A stretch of DNA of 64,000 bases. Origin: JANWVO01 sp964458495 (lineage in GTDB: Bacteria; Acidobacteriota; Terriglobia; Bryobacterales; Bryobacteraceae). The notes under the pieces are model-generated. The model did no database searches, was not told the DNA's origin, and worked only from the letters and a program-made list of their open reading frames with translations. A program made the translations under genes and the position numbers. Positions 30,969 to 39,051 of the stretch are shown here, one piece after another. Position 1 is the stretch's first letter. Each line of letters opens with the position of its first letter. The stretch is from positions 62,001-126,000 of the forward strand of contig CAYWJB010000004.1 of the NCBI GenBank assembly GCA_964458495.1. The letters run 5' to 3'.

Positions 30969-32320
30969 CGGCAAGGCTTGAGGACAGGATCCTGGATGCT
31001 TTTCCGGCGGGCCACTACAGCCTGGCCGCGCTGCTGCGGATTGTGAAAGTGGAGGAAACAACCGCTGTGGAGACCGCCGCAGTGGAATGTTGCCTCAATC
31101 CGCGGCTGCGCATCAACCCGGAATTCGTGGCCGTGCACGCAGAAACTCCCGAGAAGCTCCTGATGCTCGTCATGCACGAACTCCACCATGTGCTGCTGGG
31201 CCACACCCTTCTGCCGCGCGCCCCTTCACTGGTCGACAACATCGTCTTTGACGCCGTGATCAACGCCACCTTGTGCCGGATGTTCCCGGATCCGGAATGC
31301 ATCGCCCTGTTTACCCGCCTGTATTCCACCGGAGCATTTCCCGAATGTCTGCTCCGTCCCCCCGCCGGATGGACTCCAAAGAAATCCGGCGCCAATCCGC
31401 CCGCGCTTCTTGCGCCAGAGCGGCGAGCCGCGCTGCAGGCATACAAATCCCTGTACTCTCCACGCGGCGCCTACTACGAGGAAGTCTACAAGGCATGTCT
31501 GCGGCCGCTGAAGGAGTTCGCCGCCGGCAAAGCGGATTCCGCTTCATTTCCGGTCTTGCTGGGCAGCCATGGCGAGTCCGATCCAGCCGATTATGAGGCG
31601 GTTTTCGAGGCAATTGCCCCCCTGGCGGCGCGTTGGCACAAGAAAGACGACATCGTGGGCGGACGGGGCTGGGGGGACGTTCTCAACGACGAGAGAATCA
31701 ACCCAAGGCGTCATACTTCCAACCGCAGCATCCTCGCGCGGCTGATTCGCAAGGTCGCCCGCACGGGGGGCGACTCCGCGGCTAGAGCCGTGACAACAAC
31801 ACCGGTAGCCGGGTTCTCTCCCATCCCGTCCCACTCGAGAAGAAGCGCCGTCTTGCGAGCCCTGAACGTTCCGCAGATCCTGTATGAGTTTCAGCTCATG
31901 GGCCGGGCGCGCGAAAGGCTCGAGCGCGTCCATGTGTATCTCGACGTGAGCGGAAGCATGACCGGGGTCGTGGAAGACCTCTACGGGGCCGTTCTGGACT
32001 GCGCCGGCATGGTGCATCCGAAAGTGCATCTTTTTTCCACCGCCATTTCCGATGTCACCCCGGGCGAGCTCATAGACGGAGTCGTCCGGACTACGGGGGG
32101 AACAGACATCCGGTGCGTGGCAGAGCATATTCACAAGCACTCGGTTGCGCGCGCCGTCATCCTGACCGACGGCTATGTCGGCTCTGTTCCGCGGGAGTTC
32201 AGGCCGCAGATGGAGAAATGTGTTCTTGGCATCGGGCTGTCCCCGTTCGGTTCCCTGCACGACCTGAAGCCCTTCACGGATTTTTCCGAGCACCTCCTCG
32301 CCGCTCAAACCGGGCAGTGA
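30965..32320 (+). CDS. DUF2201-like protein: metallopeptidase-like domain plus VWA domain
   Basis: 451 residues. The N-terminal half carries HELHHVLLGH (71-80), a zinc-binding HExxH helix with a possible third histidine ligand. The C-terminal half is a von Willebrand A-like domain with an intact metal-ion-dependent adhesion site: DVSGS (327-331), the Thr of TTGGTD (about 380) and TDG (401-403). This architecture matches the putative metallopeptidase/VWA family (DUF2201) that is usually paired with MoxR ATPases. It may process or assemble a protein target, with the VWA domain docking to the ATPase. Proteolysis is unproven. Confidence 0.85.
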   Translation: MTARLEDRILDAFPAGHYSLAALLRIVKVEETTAVETAAVECCLNPRLRINPEFVAVHAETPEKLLMLVMHELHHVLLGHTLLPRAPSLVDNIVFDAVINATLCRMFPDPECIALFTRLYSTGAFPECLLRPPAGWTPKKSGANPPALLAPERRAALQAYKSLYSPRGAYYEEVYKACLRPLKEFAAGKADSASFPVLLGSHGESDPADYEAVFEAIAPLAARWHKKDDIVGGRGWGDVLNDERINPRRHTSNRSILARLIRKVARTGGDSAARAVTTTPVAGFSPIPSHSRRSAVLRALNVPQILYEFQLMGRARERLERVHVYLDVSGSMTGVVEDLYGAVLDCAGMVHPKVHLFSTAISDVTPGELIDGVVRTTGGTDIRCVAEHIHKHSVARAVILTDGYVGSVPREFRPQMEKCVLGIGLSPFGSLHDLKPFTDFSEHLLAAQTGQ

Positions 32321-32354
32321 GTGCGCGCGGGCATGTCTCTGAAGTGGATGCCGC

Positions 32355-32410
32355 CGGATTGCATAGGGGCGCTGCGCCAACACGCTGCCGCAAAAGCCCG
32401 GTGCAATCCG
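32355..32410 (+). promoter_or_regulatory. Structured RNA element in front of the metK-like gene
   Basis: CGGATTGCA (32355-32363) pairs perfectly with TGCAATCCG (32402-32410). Inside, GGGC (32367-32370) can pair with GCCC (32396-32399), and GGCG/CGCC (32368-32371/32375-32378) forms a competing hairpin. The element fills much of the 132-base gap between the VWA gene and metK, ending about 30 bases before the AAGGAAA ribosome site. It does not match a SAM or SAH riboswitch class that I can recognise. Confidence 0.5.
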
Positions 32411-32452
32411 TCCGGCTGGCTGTAAAAAGCGCTTGAAAGAAAGGAAATTACC

Positions 32453-33550
32453 ATGATCTTCTCTTCTGAATTCGTGTTTCCCGGCCACCCCGACAAACTG
32501 TGCGACGCCGCCGTGGACAGCCTTGTTGCGGCAGCGCAGCGGCAGGAAAAGCGCGCCCTGTGCGCGCTGGAAGCCGCCGTGCACCGGAACGCCATCTTCC
32601 TCACCGGCAGGCTCGCCTGTCAGGGGGCGGAACAGATCGACATCGCCGCCCATGTGCGCGGCGTGTTCGCCTCGGCTGGTTACGGCGGCCCCTGGATTCC
32701 CGACCCGGACCGCCTGGGAATTCACACAGACCTGTGCCTGGGGCCATTGCAGGAAAACGAGGCCGAGTTGCGCGCCTGTTCTGACGACCAGTCGATTGTC
32801 ACCGGCTTCGCCGTCGACCTGCCGGCCACGAATTTCCTCCCCGTGGAGCACTGGCTGGCCCACCGGCTGGCGCGCGCTCTTGCGGAGCTCCGCGCCTCGC
32901 ACCCGGAACTGCAACTCGGCCCCGATGGCAAGCTTCTGGTCGTCTATGACGAATCACGCTGCTGCCTGGAAGCGTTCAGCGCCTCGCTGCAACAGGCCGC
33001 CGGCGCCTCCGAGATCGAGCTCAACCGCGAGGTGCGGCAGTGCGTGCAGCGGGAACTGGAGCAGTGCCGCGCATCGCTCGACACTCTCGATCCTTCGCCG
33101 CCGGAGACCTTCGTCATCAACGGCTGCGGCAGTTTCCATGTGGGCGGCCCCGAGGCCGACAACGGGCTCAGCGGCAAGAAGCTGGTGGTCGACGCCTACG
33201 GCCCGCGCATCCCCATCGGCGGGGGCGCCCTCAGCGGCAAGGATTTCTACAAGCCGGACCGCGCCGGCGCCTTGCTGGCGCGGCGGCTGGCAAAGGCCGT
33301 TGTGCTCAGCGGCGCCGCCCGCCAGTGCGTGGCCACGCTTGCCATTTTCCCCGGCGACACGGCCTTCCGCATCATCGCCCTGACAGCGGAAGACGGCCGC
33401 CCTCTCGATCCGCGGCGTTGGGCGTCCCTCATCGATCTGCGCCTCGAAGCCGCCGGCGATGCGTGGACGTGCGCTGCGGATCTGGTGAAGCTGGCACGCT
33501 GTGGCCACTTCACCGATCCACACCTGCCGTGGGAGACGATCCGCTTCTGA
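32453..33550 (+). CDS. Divergent S-adenosylmethionine synthetase
   Basis: 365 residues, about 20-30 shorter than usual MetK. Family landmarks remain: GHPDK (11-15), SDDQ (110-113) for GDQ, LP...AHRL (129-139), FHVGGPEADNGLSGKK (228-243) and GGGALSGKD (256-264) followed by K267 and D269. These cover the ATP, methionine, Mg2+ and K+ ligands, except that the RK pair of TGRK is KK. It should make SAM from ATP and methionine, but the divergence suggests a specialised paralog. I therefore withhold the symbol metK. A clear AAGGAAA site precedes the ATG. It is the last gene of the SAM-riboswitch operon. Confidence 0.85.
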   Translation: MIFSSEFVFPGHPDKLCDAAVDSLVAAAQRQEKRALCALEAAVHRNAIFLTGRLACQGAEQIDIAAHVRGVFASAGYGGPWIPDPDRLGIHTDLCLGPLQENEAELRACSDDQSIVTGFAVDLPATNFLPVEHWLAHRLARALAELRASHPELQLGPDGKLLVVYDESRCCLEAFSASLQQAAGASEIELNREVRQCVQRELEQCRASLDTLDPSPPETFVINGCGSFHVGGPEADNGLSGKKLVVDAYGPRIPIGGGALSGKDFYKPDRAGALLARRLAKAVVLSGAARQCVATLAIFPGDTAFRIIALTAEDGRPLDPRRWASLIDLRLEAAGDAWTCAADLVKLARCGHFTDPHLPWETIRF

Positions 33551-33600
33551 TCCCGCACAGCGCCGGCGCTGTTCCGCTCGCTCGGCTCGGAGACAAAGAA

Positions 33601-33642
33601 CAGGCAAAAGGCCCGCCCCCGTCCGGGAGCGGGCCTTGCCTG
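33601..33642. terminator. Bidirectional terminator between convergent genes
   Basis: AAGGCCCGC (33608-33616) pairs perfectly with GCGGGCCTT (33629-33637), and the stem extends with CAGGC/GCCTG at its base. A-rich and T-rich flanks lie on both sides. It sits between the stop of the metK-like gene (33550) and the stop of the convergent OmpA gene (33663), so it can serve both. Confidence 0.8.
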
Positions 33643-33662
33643 GCTTTAGTCTGCCGTCAGGC

Positions 33663-35528
33663 TTACTTCGGGCACCCCAGCCGCTTCAGCAGCTTCTCGT
33701 CGAGCTGCTTGGCCTCCTTGAAGGCCGCCGGCATCTTCGTGCCCTTCGGCACCAGCCAGATCTCCACGCGCCGGTTCTGGTCCGCCGTGGAAACCATCTG
33801 GCCGGAACGTTCCTTCGACGCCGGCCGCGCCGCCGTGCCACAAAGCCCGGGCTGCATGTCGGACACCTGTTCGGTGCCCACCCAGGTCACCTTGATCCGC
33901 GACTTGTCGACGTTGGCGCACGTGCCGCCACCCGCCGTCAGCACGGCGTACGCGTTCAGCACGCGGCGCATGTCGAGGTCGCTCGGACGGCGAGTCTTCG
34001 ACACTTCGTCCTGATCGATGTGGCCGACCAGTACGACTTCATAGTCCGGGTCGGCTGCCTTCGGCGCCACCTCTTCCAGCAGGATGCGCTTGCCGCAGTT
34101 GTTCACGCGCGCGCTGTTCTTGCTGAAGATGACGTCGGAGTAACGGATCGAGGTCGGGATGAAGTCGACCTTGATCTGCGCCGTGCCCGTGGCCGACGCC
34201 CCGCGGTCGTCCGTCACGCGGACCGTCGCAGTCACCGTCTTCGACTGGATCTTGCCACCCTGCTCGAACTTCACCGCCTTGCTGTCGAACTGCGTCGTGG
34301 CGGCCTTCGGATTGGACACCGTGCCCTCGGTCACCGTCCACTGGAAGCTGATCGTCGAGCAGGCGCTGCCCGTGCCCTGAGCGCTCAGCGTGCTGGTCTG
34401 CCCGTACTGGATCGCCGCCGGGTTGGCCATCACGTTGGACACCGTCGGCGGGTTGTAAGGCTGCACGTTCAGCGTCAGCGGCGCTGCCGAGGCGACCCGC
34501 ACCGGATGGTTCGGAGTGTTCTCCGCCTCAACGTCCATTTCAATCCTGTAATCGCCCGCGCGGTCCGGCGTGAAAGTCAGTTCGGGCGCGTTGCCGCCCA
34601 TGGGCTGGCCGTTCACCTTCCACTTGTAGGTCATCGCTCGGCCGGCAGGGTCGCTGGCGCCGGTGTTTCGCACCGTGATGGCGCGCCCCTGGCACAGCGT
34701 TCCCGGTCCCACGCTGAGCGACCCGGCATTCAGGGCCGCAAGCGGCGCCGGCGGCGGTGGCGGCGGCGGAGGCGGGGGAGCTGCCTTCGCCCCGAAGTAA
34801 TAGGTAAGGCCGGCCGTCGTCTGGATCCCGTGCAGCTTGTCGCCGCTCGGAATGTACAGCCCGCCATTCGGGGAATCCATCAGCCGGAACGTCGGGTTCT
34901 TCGTCCAGATGCCGCGCGCGTCAAAACGCAGGCCCCAGCGCTCGGTCAGGTGCCACTTCAAACCACCGCCATAGTTCATCGCCGGGTGGATGTTGGCATC
35001 CAGGTTCTGCGCCAGCAGGCCGGTGTTCAGCGGGCTCCGCGCCCAGCCCTTCGCCGAGTCGATGGGCGCGAAGTACATCGCCGAAATGCCCGCGGTCAGG
35101 AACGGACGGATCTTCGAACCCCGCTCCGTCCAGTAGAAAATGGGATTCAACGAATACTGATAAATCCTGTGGCCGAAATCGTTCTGGGGCTTTCCGGGCG
35201 CCACCGGCGATTCAAAGCGCACGTTGTTGGCGCTGTAGGTGAACGCCTGCTCGAGTCCCACGTAACGCCAGAAATTCTCCGTCACGCGGAATCCGAACGC
35301 TCCGCCATTCACCAGCTTCGTGCCCAGGCCGCTGGAGACGCCCTGGAAAAAGCTTCCGCCGCCGAATCCGTTCAGCTCGACCTTGTCGGGAAGCTCGTCG
35401 CCGGCGGGTTTCGCCGGGGCGCTCGGCTGCTGGCCGGCCGCGCTCAGGGCGAGCAACCCCGCAAGAGCAGCGGCGGCGAGAGTCCTGGATCCTCTGCCTG
35501 AACAGTAATTGCCTGCACGTGTCATCAT
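33663..35528 (-). CDS. OmpA-family outer-membrane protein
   Basis: 621 residues. A signal peptide (RTLAAAALAGLLALSAAGQ) is followed by an OmpA-like beta-barrel of about 220 residues (ELNGFGGGSFFQG to LTYYFG). A run of ten prolines comes next, then two or three PKD/Ig-like domains and a C-terminal OmpA/MotB peptidoglycan-binding domain (FSKNSARVNNCGKRILLEEV, then VGHIDQDE and RRVEIWLVP). It should tether the outer membrane to peptidoglycan. Tandem ATGs at 35525 and 35528 are both possible starts; a GGAGAAG site precedes them. Confidence 0.88.
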   Translation of the reverse strand: MMTRAGNYCSGRGSRTLAAAALAGLLALSAAGQQPSAPAKPAGDELPDKVELNGFGGGSFFQGVSSGLGTKLVNGGAFGFRVTENFWRYVGLEQAFTYSANNVRFESPVAPGKPQNDFGHRIYQYSLNPIFYWTERGSKIRPFLTAGISAMYFAPIDSAKGWARSPLNTGLLAQNLDANIHPAMNYGGGLKWHLTERWGLRFDARGIWTKNPTFRLMDSPNGGLYIPSGDKLHGIQTTAGLTYYFGAKAAPPPPPPPPPPAPLAALNAGSLSVGPGTLCQGRAITVRNTGASDPAGRAMTYKWKVNGQPMGGNAPELTFTPDRAGDYRIEMDVEAENTPNHPVRVASAAPLTLNVQPYNPPTVSNVMANPAAIQYGQTSTLSAQGTGSACSTISFQWTVTEGTVSNPKAATTQFDSKAVKFEQGGKIQSKTVTATVRVTDDRGASATGTAQIKVDFIPTSIRYSDVIFSKNSARVNNCGKRILLEEVAPKAADPDYEVVLVGHIDQDEVSKTRRPSDLDMRRVLNAYAVLTAGGGTCANVDKSRIKVTWVGTEQVSDMQPGLCGTAARPASKERSGQMVSTADQNRRVEIWLVPKGTKMPAAFKEAKQLDEKLLKRLGCPK

Positions 35529-35559
35529 ATGGACTTCTCCTGCCTCACTCCTCATTATG

Positions 35560-37470
35560 CTACTCCTGTATCCTGAAATCCAAATAGAAAACGCCTGCAT
35601 CTGGCGTCAACCCCAACAATCTTCGGCCCTTGGAGTCGGCCAGCAGCCGCCGCAGGCTCACTGCCGGCAGATCCGCCCCCTCCACCACGCTCCAGCGCCT
35701 TCCGCCGTCCTTCGACCGGTAGATCCGTCCAAACTGCCCCGCGAAAACTGTGCCGCCCTTGCCAGGCTGCGCCGCCAGCGTGCCCACAGTACCCGGCTCC
35801 AGCCCCTCCTCCACCTTCTCCCAGTGCGCCCCATCGTCGGCCGACAGGTACAATCCGCTGGCCGTCGCCGCCAGCAGCGTCTTGTCCGTGATCGCCATGT
35901 CGTAGATCGAGGACGCCGGGAACAGCATGCTCAGCACGCGCCAGCCCGCGCCGCCGTCGGTGCTGAGATACACCGTGTGCGCCGTCCTCGCCAGCACGCG
36001 GCCCCCGTCGGCTTGCGCTGCCAGCAACTCCTGCACCGAATGCCGGATGTTGGCCTTCGTGATCCGGACCGGTTGCCAGGTGGCGCCCAGATCCGTACTC
36101 CGCCACAGCCCCGTGTCCGTGCCGGCCAGCAGCGCCTCCTTGCCCCCGGCCGCCACGCACGCCAGCGCGTGAATGCGCAGCCGGGCGCCGCCGCCGATCC
36201 GCAGTGGAGTCCAGCTCCGCCCGCCGTCCCGGCTTCGGTAGATGCGCTCGTCGTTGCCTGCCAGGAGCAGGTCCTCTCGCGCGGGGCAGGCCGCCAGCCT
36301 CGTGACATGACCCTCGGGAAATGTTTTGCCCTTCTCCACCGCGCGCCAGCTCGCGCCGCCGTCGCGGCTCTCGTACAATCCGCTCCATGAGCCGTCGCCC
36401 ACCACATTCAGATAGAGCGCCCCGCCCGCCACTGCCAGCCCTGCCGCGCGCCGGCTCACAAAGCCCTCGTTGATCTGCCGGAACGTCTCGCCCGCGTCTT
36501 CGCTCTTCCACAATCCCCCGCCTTCGGTGGCCAGATACAGCCGCCGCGGATCGGCGGCATCGAAGTCCAGCGCGTAGACATGCAGCCGGTTCACGCGCCG
36601 GAACGTCGCCCCGCCGTCGGTGGACTTCAGCAGCCCCAGCGTCGTCCCGGCGAAGATCGTTCCATTCCGCCCCGGCATCTGCCGCACCACATGCGTCCTG
36701 CGTTGTTCAGGGGGGATGCCCCGGAACTTCGTCCAGTTCAGCCCTCCGTCCTCGCTCCGGTAAATCCCGCTGCAGGCACTCGCCAGCACGCGCTCCGGGC
36801 GCGCCGGGTCGACGAAGATCGAAAACACATCCGAGTCGTCCAGCATCCCGTCGTGGATGATCCGCCACGTCTTCCCGCCGTCGGTGGTCTTCCAGGGCAG
36901 GTGCGTCGTGCCCGCATACACGATGCGCTCGTCGCGCGGGTCGAACGCCACGGCGGTCACCGACCGCAGCTCGTGATTGTAAGGTGCGCTGATCCGCGCC
37001 CAGCTTCGCCCGCCGTCGCCGCTCCTCCACACGCCATCCCTCGTGGCCGCCGCCAGGATCCGGGGATTCGCGGGAAAATATGCCAGCGCGTACGTTGAGA
37101 GCCCCTCCACGCCCTCCGCCGCCTTCCACGTCGCGCCCTCGTCTTCGCTGTACCACACCCCCGCGCCCGTGCCCTGCGGCGTCTCCGCCGCCGCCAGGTA
37201 CAGGCGCGGCTCGGACGGATGAATCATCACCGCCGTGATCGTGGCGGAAAAATAGCGCGGGAAATTCAGCCGCTGCCAGCTCGCCCCGCCGTTCACGCTC
37301 CGGTAGACCAGCGAATGCCGCGCCCCGGTGAGCAGCACTTCCGGACGGCTCCGGTCCGCCCAGATCGACGTCGCCGATCCGCCCCAGGGGCCCGCCGCCT
37401 TCCATTCGCCCCGCGCGCACAGCAGGCAGGCCGCCAAAACAATTCCCCGGGAAATGATTCTGCCGGCCAA
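35560..37470 (-). CDS. Exported BNR/sortilin-like beta-propeller protein
   Basis: About 636 residues built of 10 or more repeats with the BNR/Asp-box pattern S-x-D-G-G-x-T/S-W (SVNGGASW, SEDEGATW, SGDGGRSW, TTDGGKTW, SKDGGRRW), as in VPS10/sortilin-type and photosystem-assembly-like propellers. A hydrophobic N terminus (GIVLAACLLCARG) suggests export. The start is uncertain: I use TTG 37470, just downstream of the glpD stop. Function unknown; such repeats appear in surface glycosidases and binding proteins. Confidence 0.78.
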   Translation of the reverse strand: MAGRIISRGIVLAACLLCARGEWKAAGPWGGSATSIWADRSRPEVLLTGARHSLVYRSVNGGASWQRLNFPRYFSATITAVMIHPSEPRLYLAAAETPQGTGAGVWYSEDEGATWKAAEGVEGLSTYALAYFPANPRILAAATRDGVWRSGDGGRSWARISAPYNHELRSVTAVAFDPRDERIVYAGTTHLPWKTTDGGKTWRIIHDGMLDDSDVFSIFVDPARPERVLASACSGIYRSEDGGLNWTKFRGIPPEQRRTHVVRQMPGRNGTIFAGTTLGLLKSTDGGATFRRVNRLHVYALDFDAADPRRLYLATEGGGLWKSEDAGETFRQINEGFVSRRAAGLAVAGGALYLNVVGDGSWSGLYESRDGGASWRAVEKGKTFPEGHVTRLAACPAREDLLLAGNDERIYRSRDGGRSWTPLRIGGGARLRIHALACVAAGGKEALLAGTDTGLWRSTDLGATWQPVRITKANIRHSVQELLAAQADGGRVLARTAHTVYLSTDGGAGWRVLSMLFPASSIYDMAITDKTLLAATASGLYLSADDGAHWEKVEEGLEPGTVGTLAAQPGKGGTVFAGQFGRIYRSKDGGRRWSVVEGADLPAVSLRRLLADSKGRRLLGLTPDAGVFYLDFRIQE

Positions 37471-37481
37471 CTTCCAGACTA

Positions 37482-39050
37482 TCAGACCCCGCCCGGCAGA
37501 TACCGTTTCGCCAGTCCCAGGAACCGCTTCGTCTCCTCCTCCGCCCACGTCTTGCCGCGCCCCAGCTCCGCTGCGAGAATCCGCGCCACCCGCGGCGCCG
37601 CCTCCATCGCCGCCCGCGCGTTCAGTGGCAGCGCTCGCGTGCGCCTCTCCAGCACGTCCTCCACGTGCCGCGCCATCTCCCACCGCGCTGCCCACACCGC
37701 CTCCGCCTCCGTGTACGGAAGCGCCGCCGCCAGCCGCCGGCCGCGCTCCGGGTGCAGCCGCTCCATCTCGCGGACCGCCACGGCATCGCTGCCGTAAACC
37801 GAAAGCGCGCCGAACTGCTCCGCGTGGTGGTGGTAGCCGTGGATTCTCAGCCGCCGCGTCACGCACTCGCGCTCCTCCAGCCCCGCCAGCACCGACGCCT
37901 GATCGATGCAGTCCTCCGCCATTCGCCGGCACGTCGTCCACTTGCCCCCGGCGATCGTGATCAGCCCGTTGCGGTCGATGTGGATCGAATGATCCCGCGC
38001 CAGCGATGCCGTCGAGGCGCCCTCCACCGACTTCACCAGCGGGCGGATGCCCGCCCACGCGCTCAGAATGTCGCGCCTCGCCGGCGCCCGCTCCAGATAG
38101 TCCGCCGCCGTCTCCAGAATCAGCTCGATCTCTTCCTCCAGCGGCTGCGGCTCCAGCGATACCGCATCCAATGCCGTGTCCGTCGTGCCCACCAGCGCAT
38201 GCCCGTGCCAAGGGATCGCGAACATCACCCGCCCGTCCCGCGTGCGCGGCGCAAGGATCGCCGCCTCCCCCCGCAGGAAGCTCGCGTCGAACACCAGGTG
38301 CACTCCCTGGCTCGGCGCGATCATCGGGCGCGCTTCGGCGTCCGCCAGCCGCCGCACCGCGTCGCTGAAGCAGCCCGTGGCGTTGATCACCGCCTTCGCC
38401 CGGACCTCGAACTCCTCGCCCCCCTCCTCGTCCAGCACCACCGCTCCGTTCACCAGTCCGCCGCCGTCGCGTCGGAGCGCCGTCACGCCGCAGTAATTCA
38501 CCAGGGCCGCCCCCTGCTCGGCTGCCGTCCGCGCCATCTGGATCAGCAGACGTGCATCGTCAAACTGCCCGTCGTAGTACTCCACGCCGCCGCGCAGCCC
38601 CTCCGGCTTCAGGTTCGGCAGGCGCTCCAGCGTCTCCTCGCGGCTCAGGATCCGCGACTTCCCGAACCCGTACTTGCCCGCCAGCAGGTCGTACAGGCGC
38701 AGCCCCAAGCCGTAAAATGGCGCCTCCCACCACTCATAATTCGGAACAATAAATGCCAGATCTTTTACCAAATGCGGCGCATTTTCCCGCAAAATCCCCC
38801 GCTCTTTCAGCGCCTCCATCACCAGAGTGATGTTGCCCTGCTCGAGATACCGCACCCCGCCGTGGATCAGCTTCGTCGAACGGCTCGACGTCCCTTTGCC
38901 GAAATCGTGCTGCTCCACCAGCGCCGTCCGGTAGCCCCGGCTGGCTGCATCCAGTGCGCAAGCGACGCCCGTCGCGCCGCCGCCGATCACCAGGATGTCC
39001 CACTCGCCGCGCTCCTCGCGCAGCCGCCCCAGCATCTCCTCCCGGTTCAT
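37482..39050 (-). CDS. glpD: Aerobic glycerol-3-phosphate dehydrogenase
   Basis: 522 residues of the FAD-dependent GlpD family. The N-terminal dinucleotide motif is DILVIGGGATGVACALDAASRGY. FGKGTSSRSTKLIHGGVRYLEQG is the characteristic FAD/substrate segment, and IPWHGHALVGTTDT and ITIAGGKWTTCRRMAED lie further on. It oxidises sn-glycerol-3-phosphate to dihydroxyacetone phosphate at the inner membrane and passes electrons to quinone. It starts one base after the glpK stop, so both form one transcript for glycerol use. Confidence 0.95.
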   Translation of the reverse strand: MNREEMLGRLREERGEWDILVIGGGATGVACALDAASRGYRTALVEQHDFGKGTSSRSTKLIHGGVRYLEQGNITLVMEALKERGILRENAPHLVKDLAFIVPNYEWWEAPFYGLGLRLYDLLAGKYGFGKSRILSREETLERLPNLKPEGLRGGVEYYDGQFDDARLLIQMARTAAEQGAALVNYCGVTALRRDGGGLVNGAVVLDEEGGEEFEVRAKAVINATGCFSDAVRRLADAEARPMIAPSQGVHLVFDASFLRGEAAILAPRTRDGRVMFAIPWHGHALVGTTDTALDAVSLEPQPLEEEIELILETAADYLERAPARRDILSAWAGIRPLVKSVEGASTASLARDHSIHIDRNGLITIAGGKWTTCRRMAEDCIDQASVLAGLEERECVTRRLRIHGYHHHAEQFGALSVYGSDAVAVREMERLHPERGRRLAAALPYTEAEAVWAARWEMARHVEDVLERRTRALPLNARAAMEAAPRVARILAAELGRGKTWAEEETKRFLGLAKRYLPGGV

Positions 39051-39051
39051 C

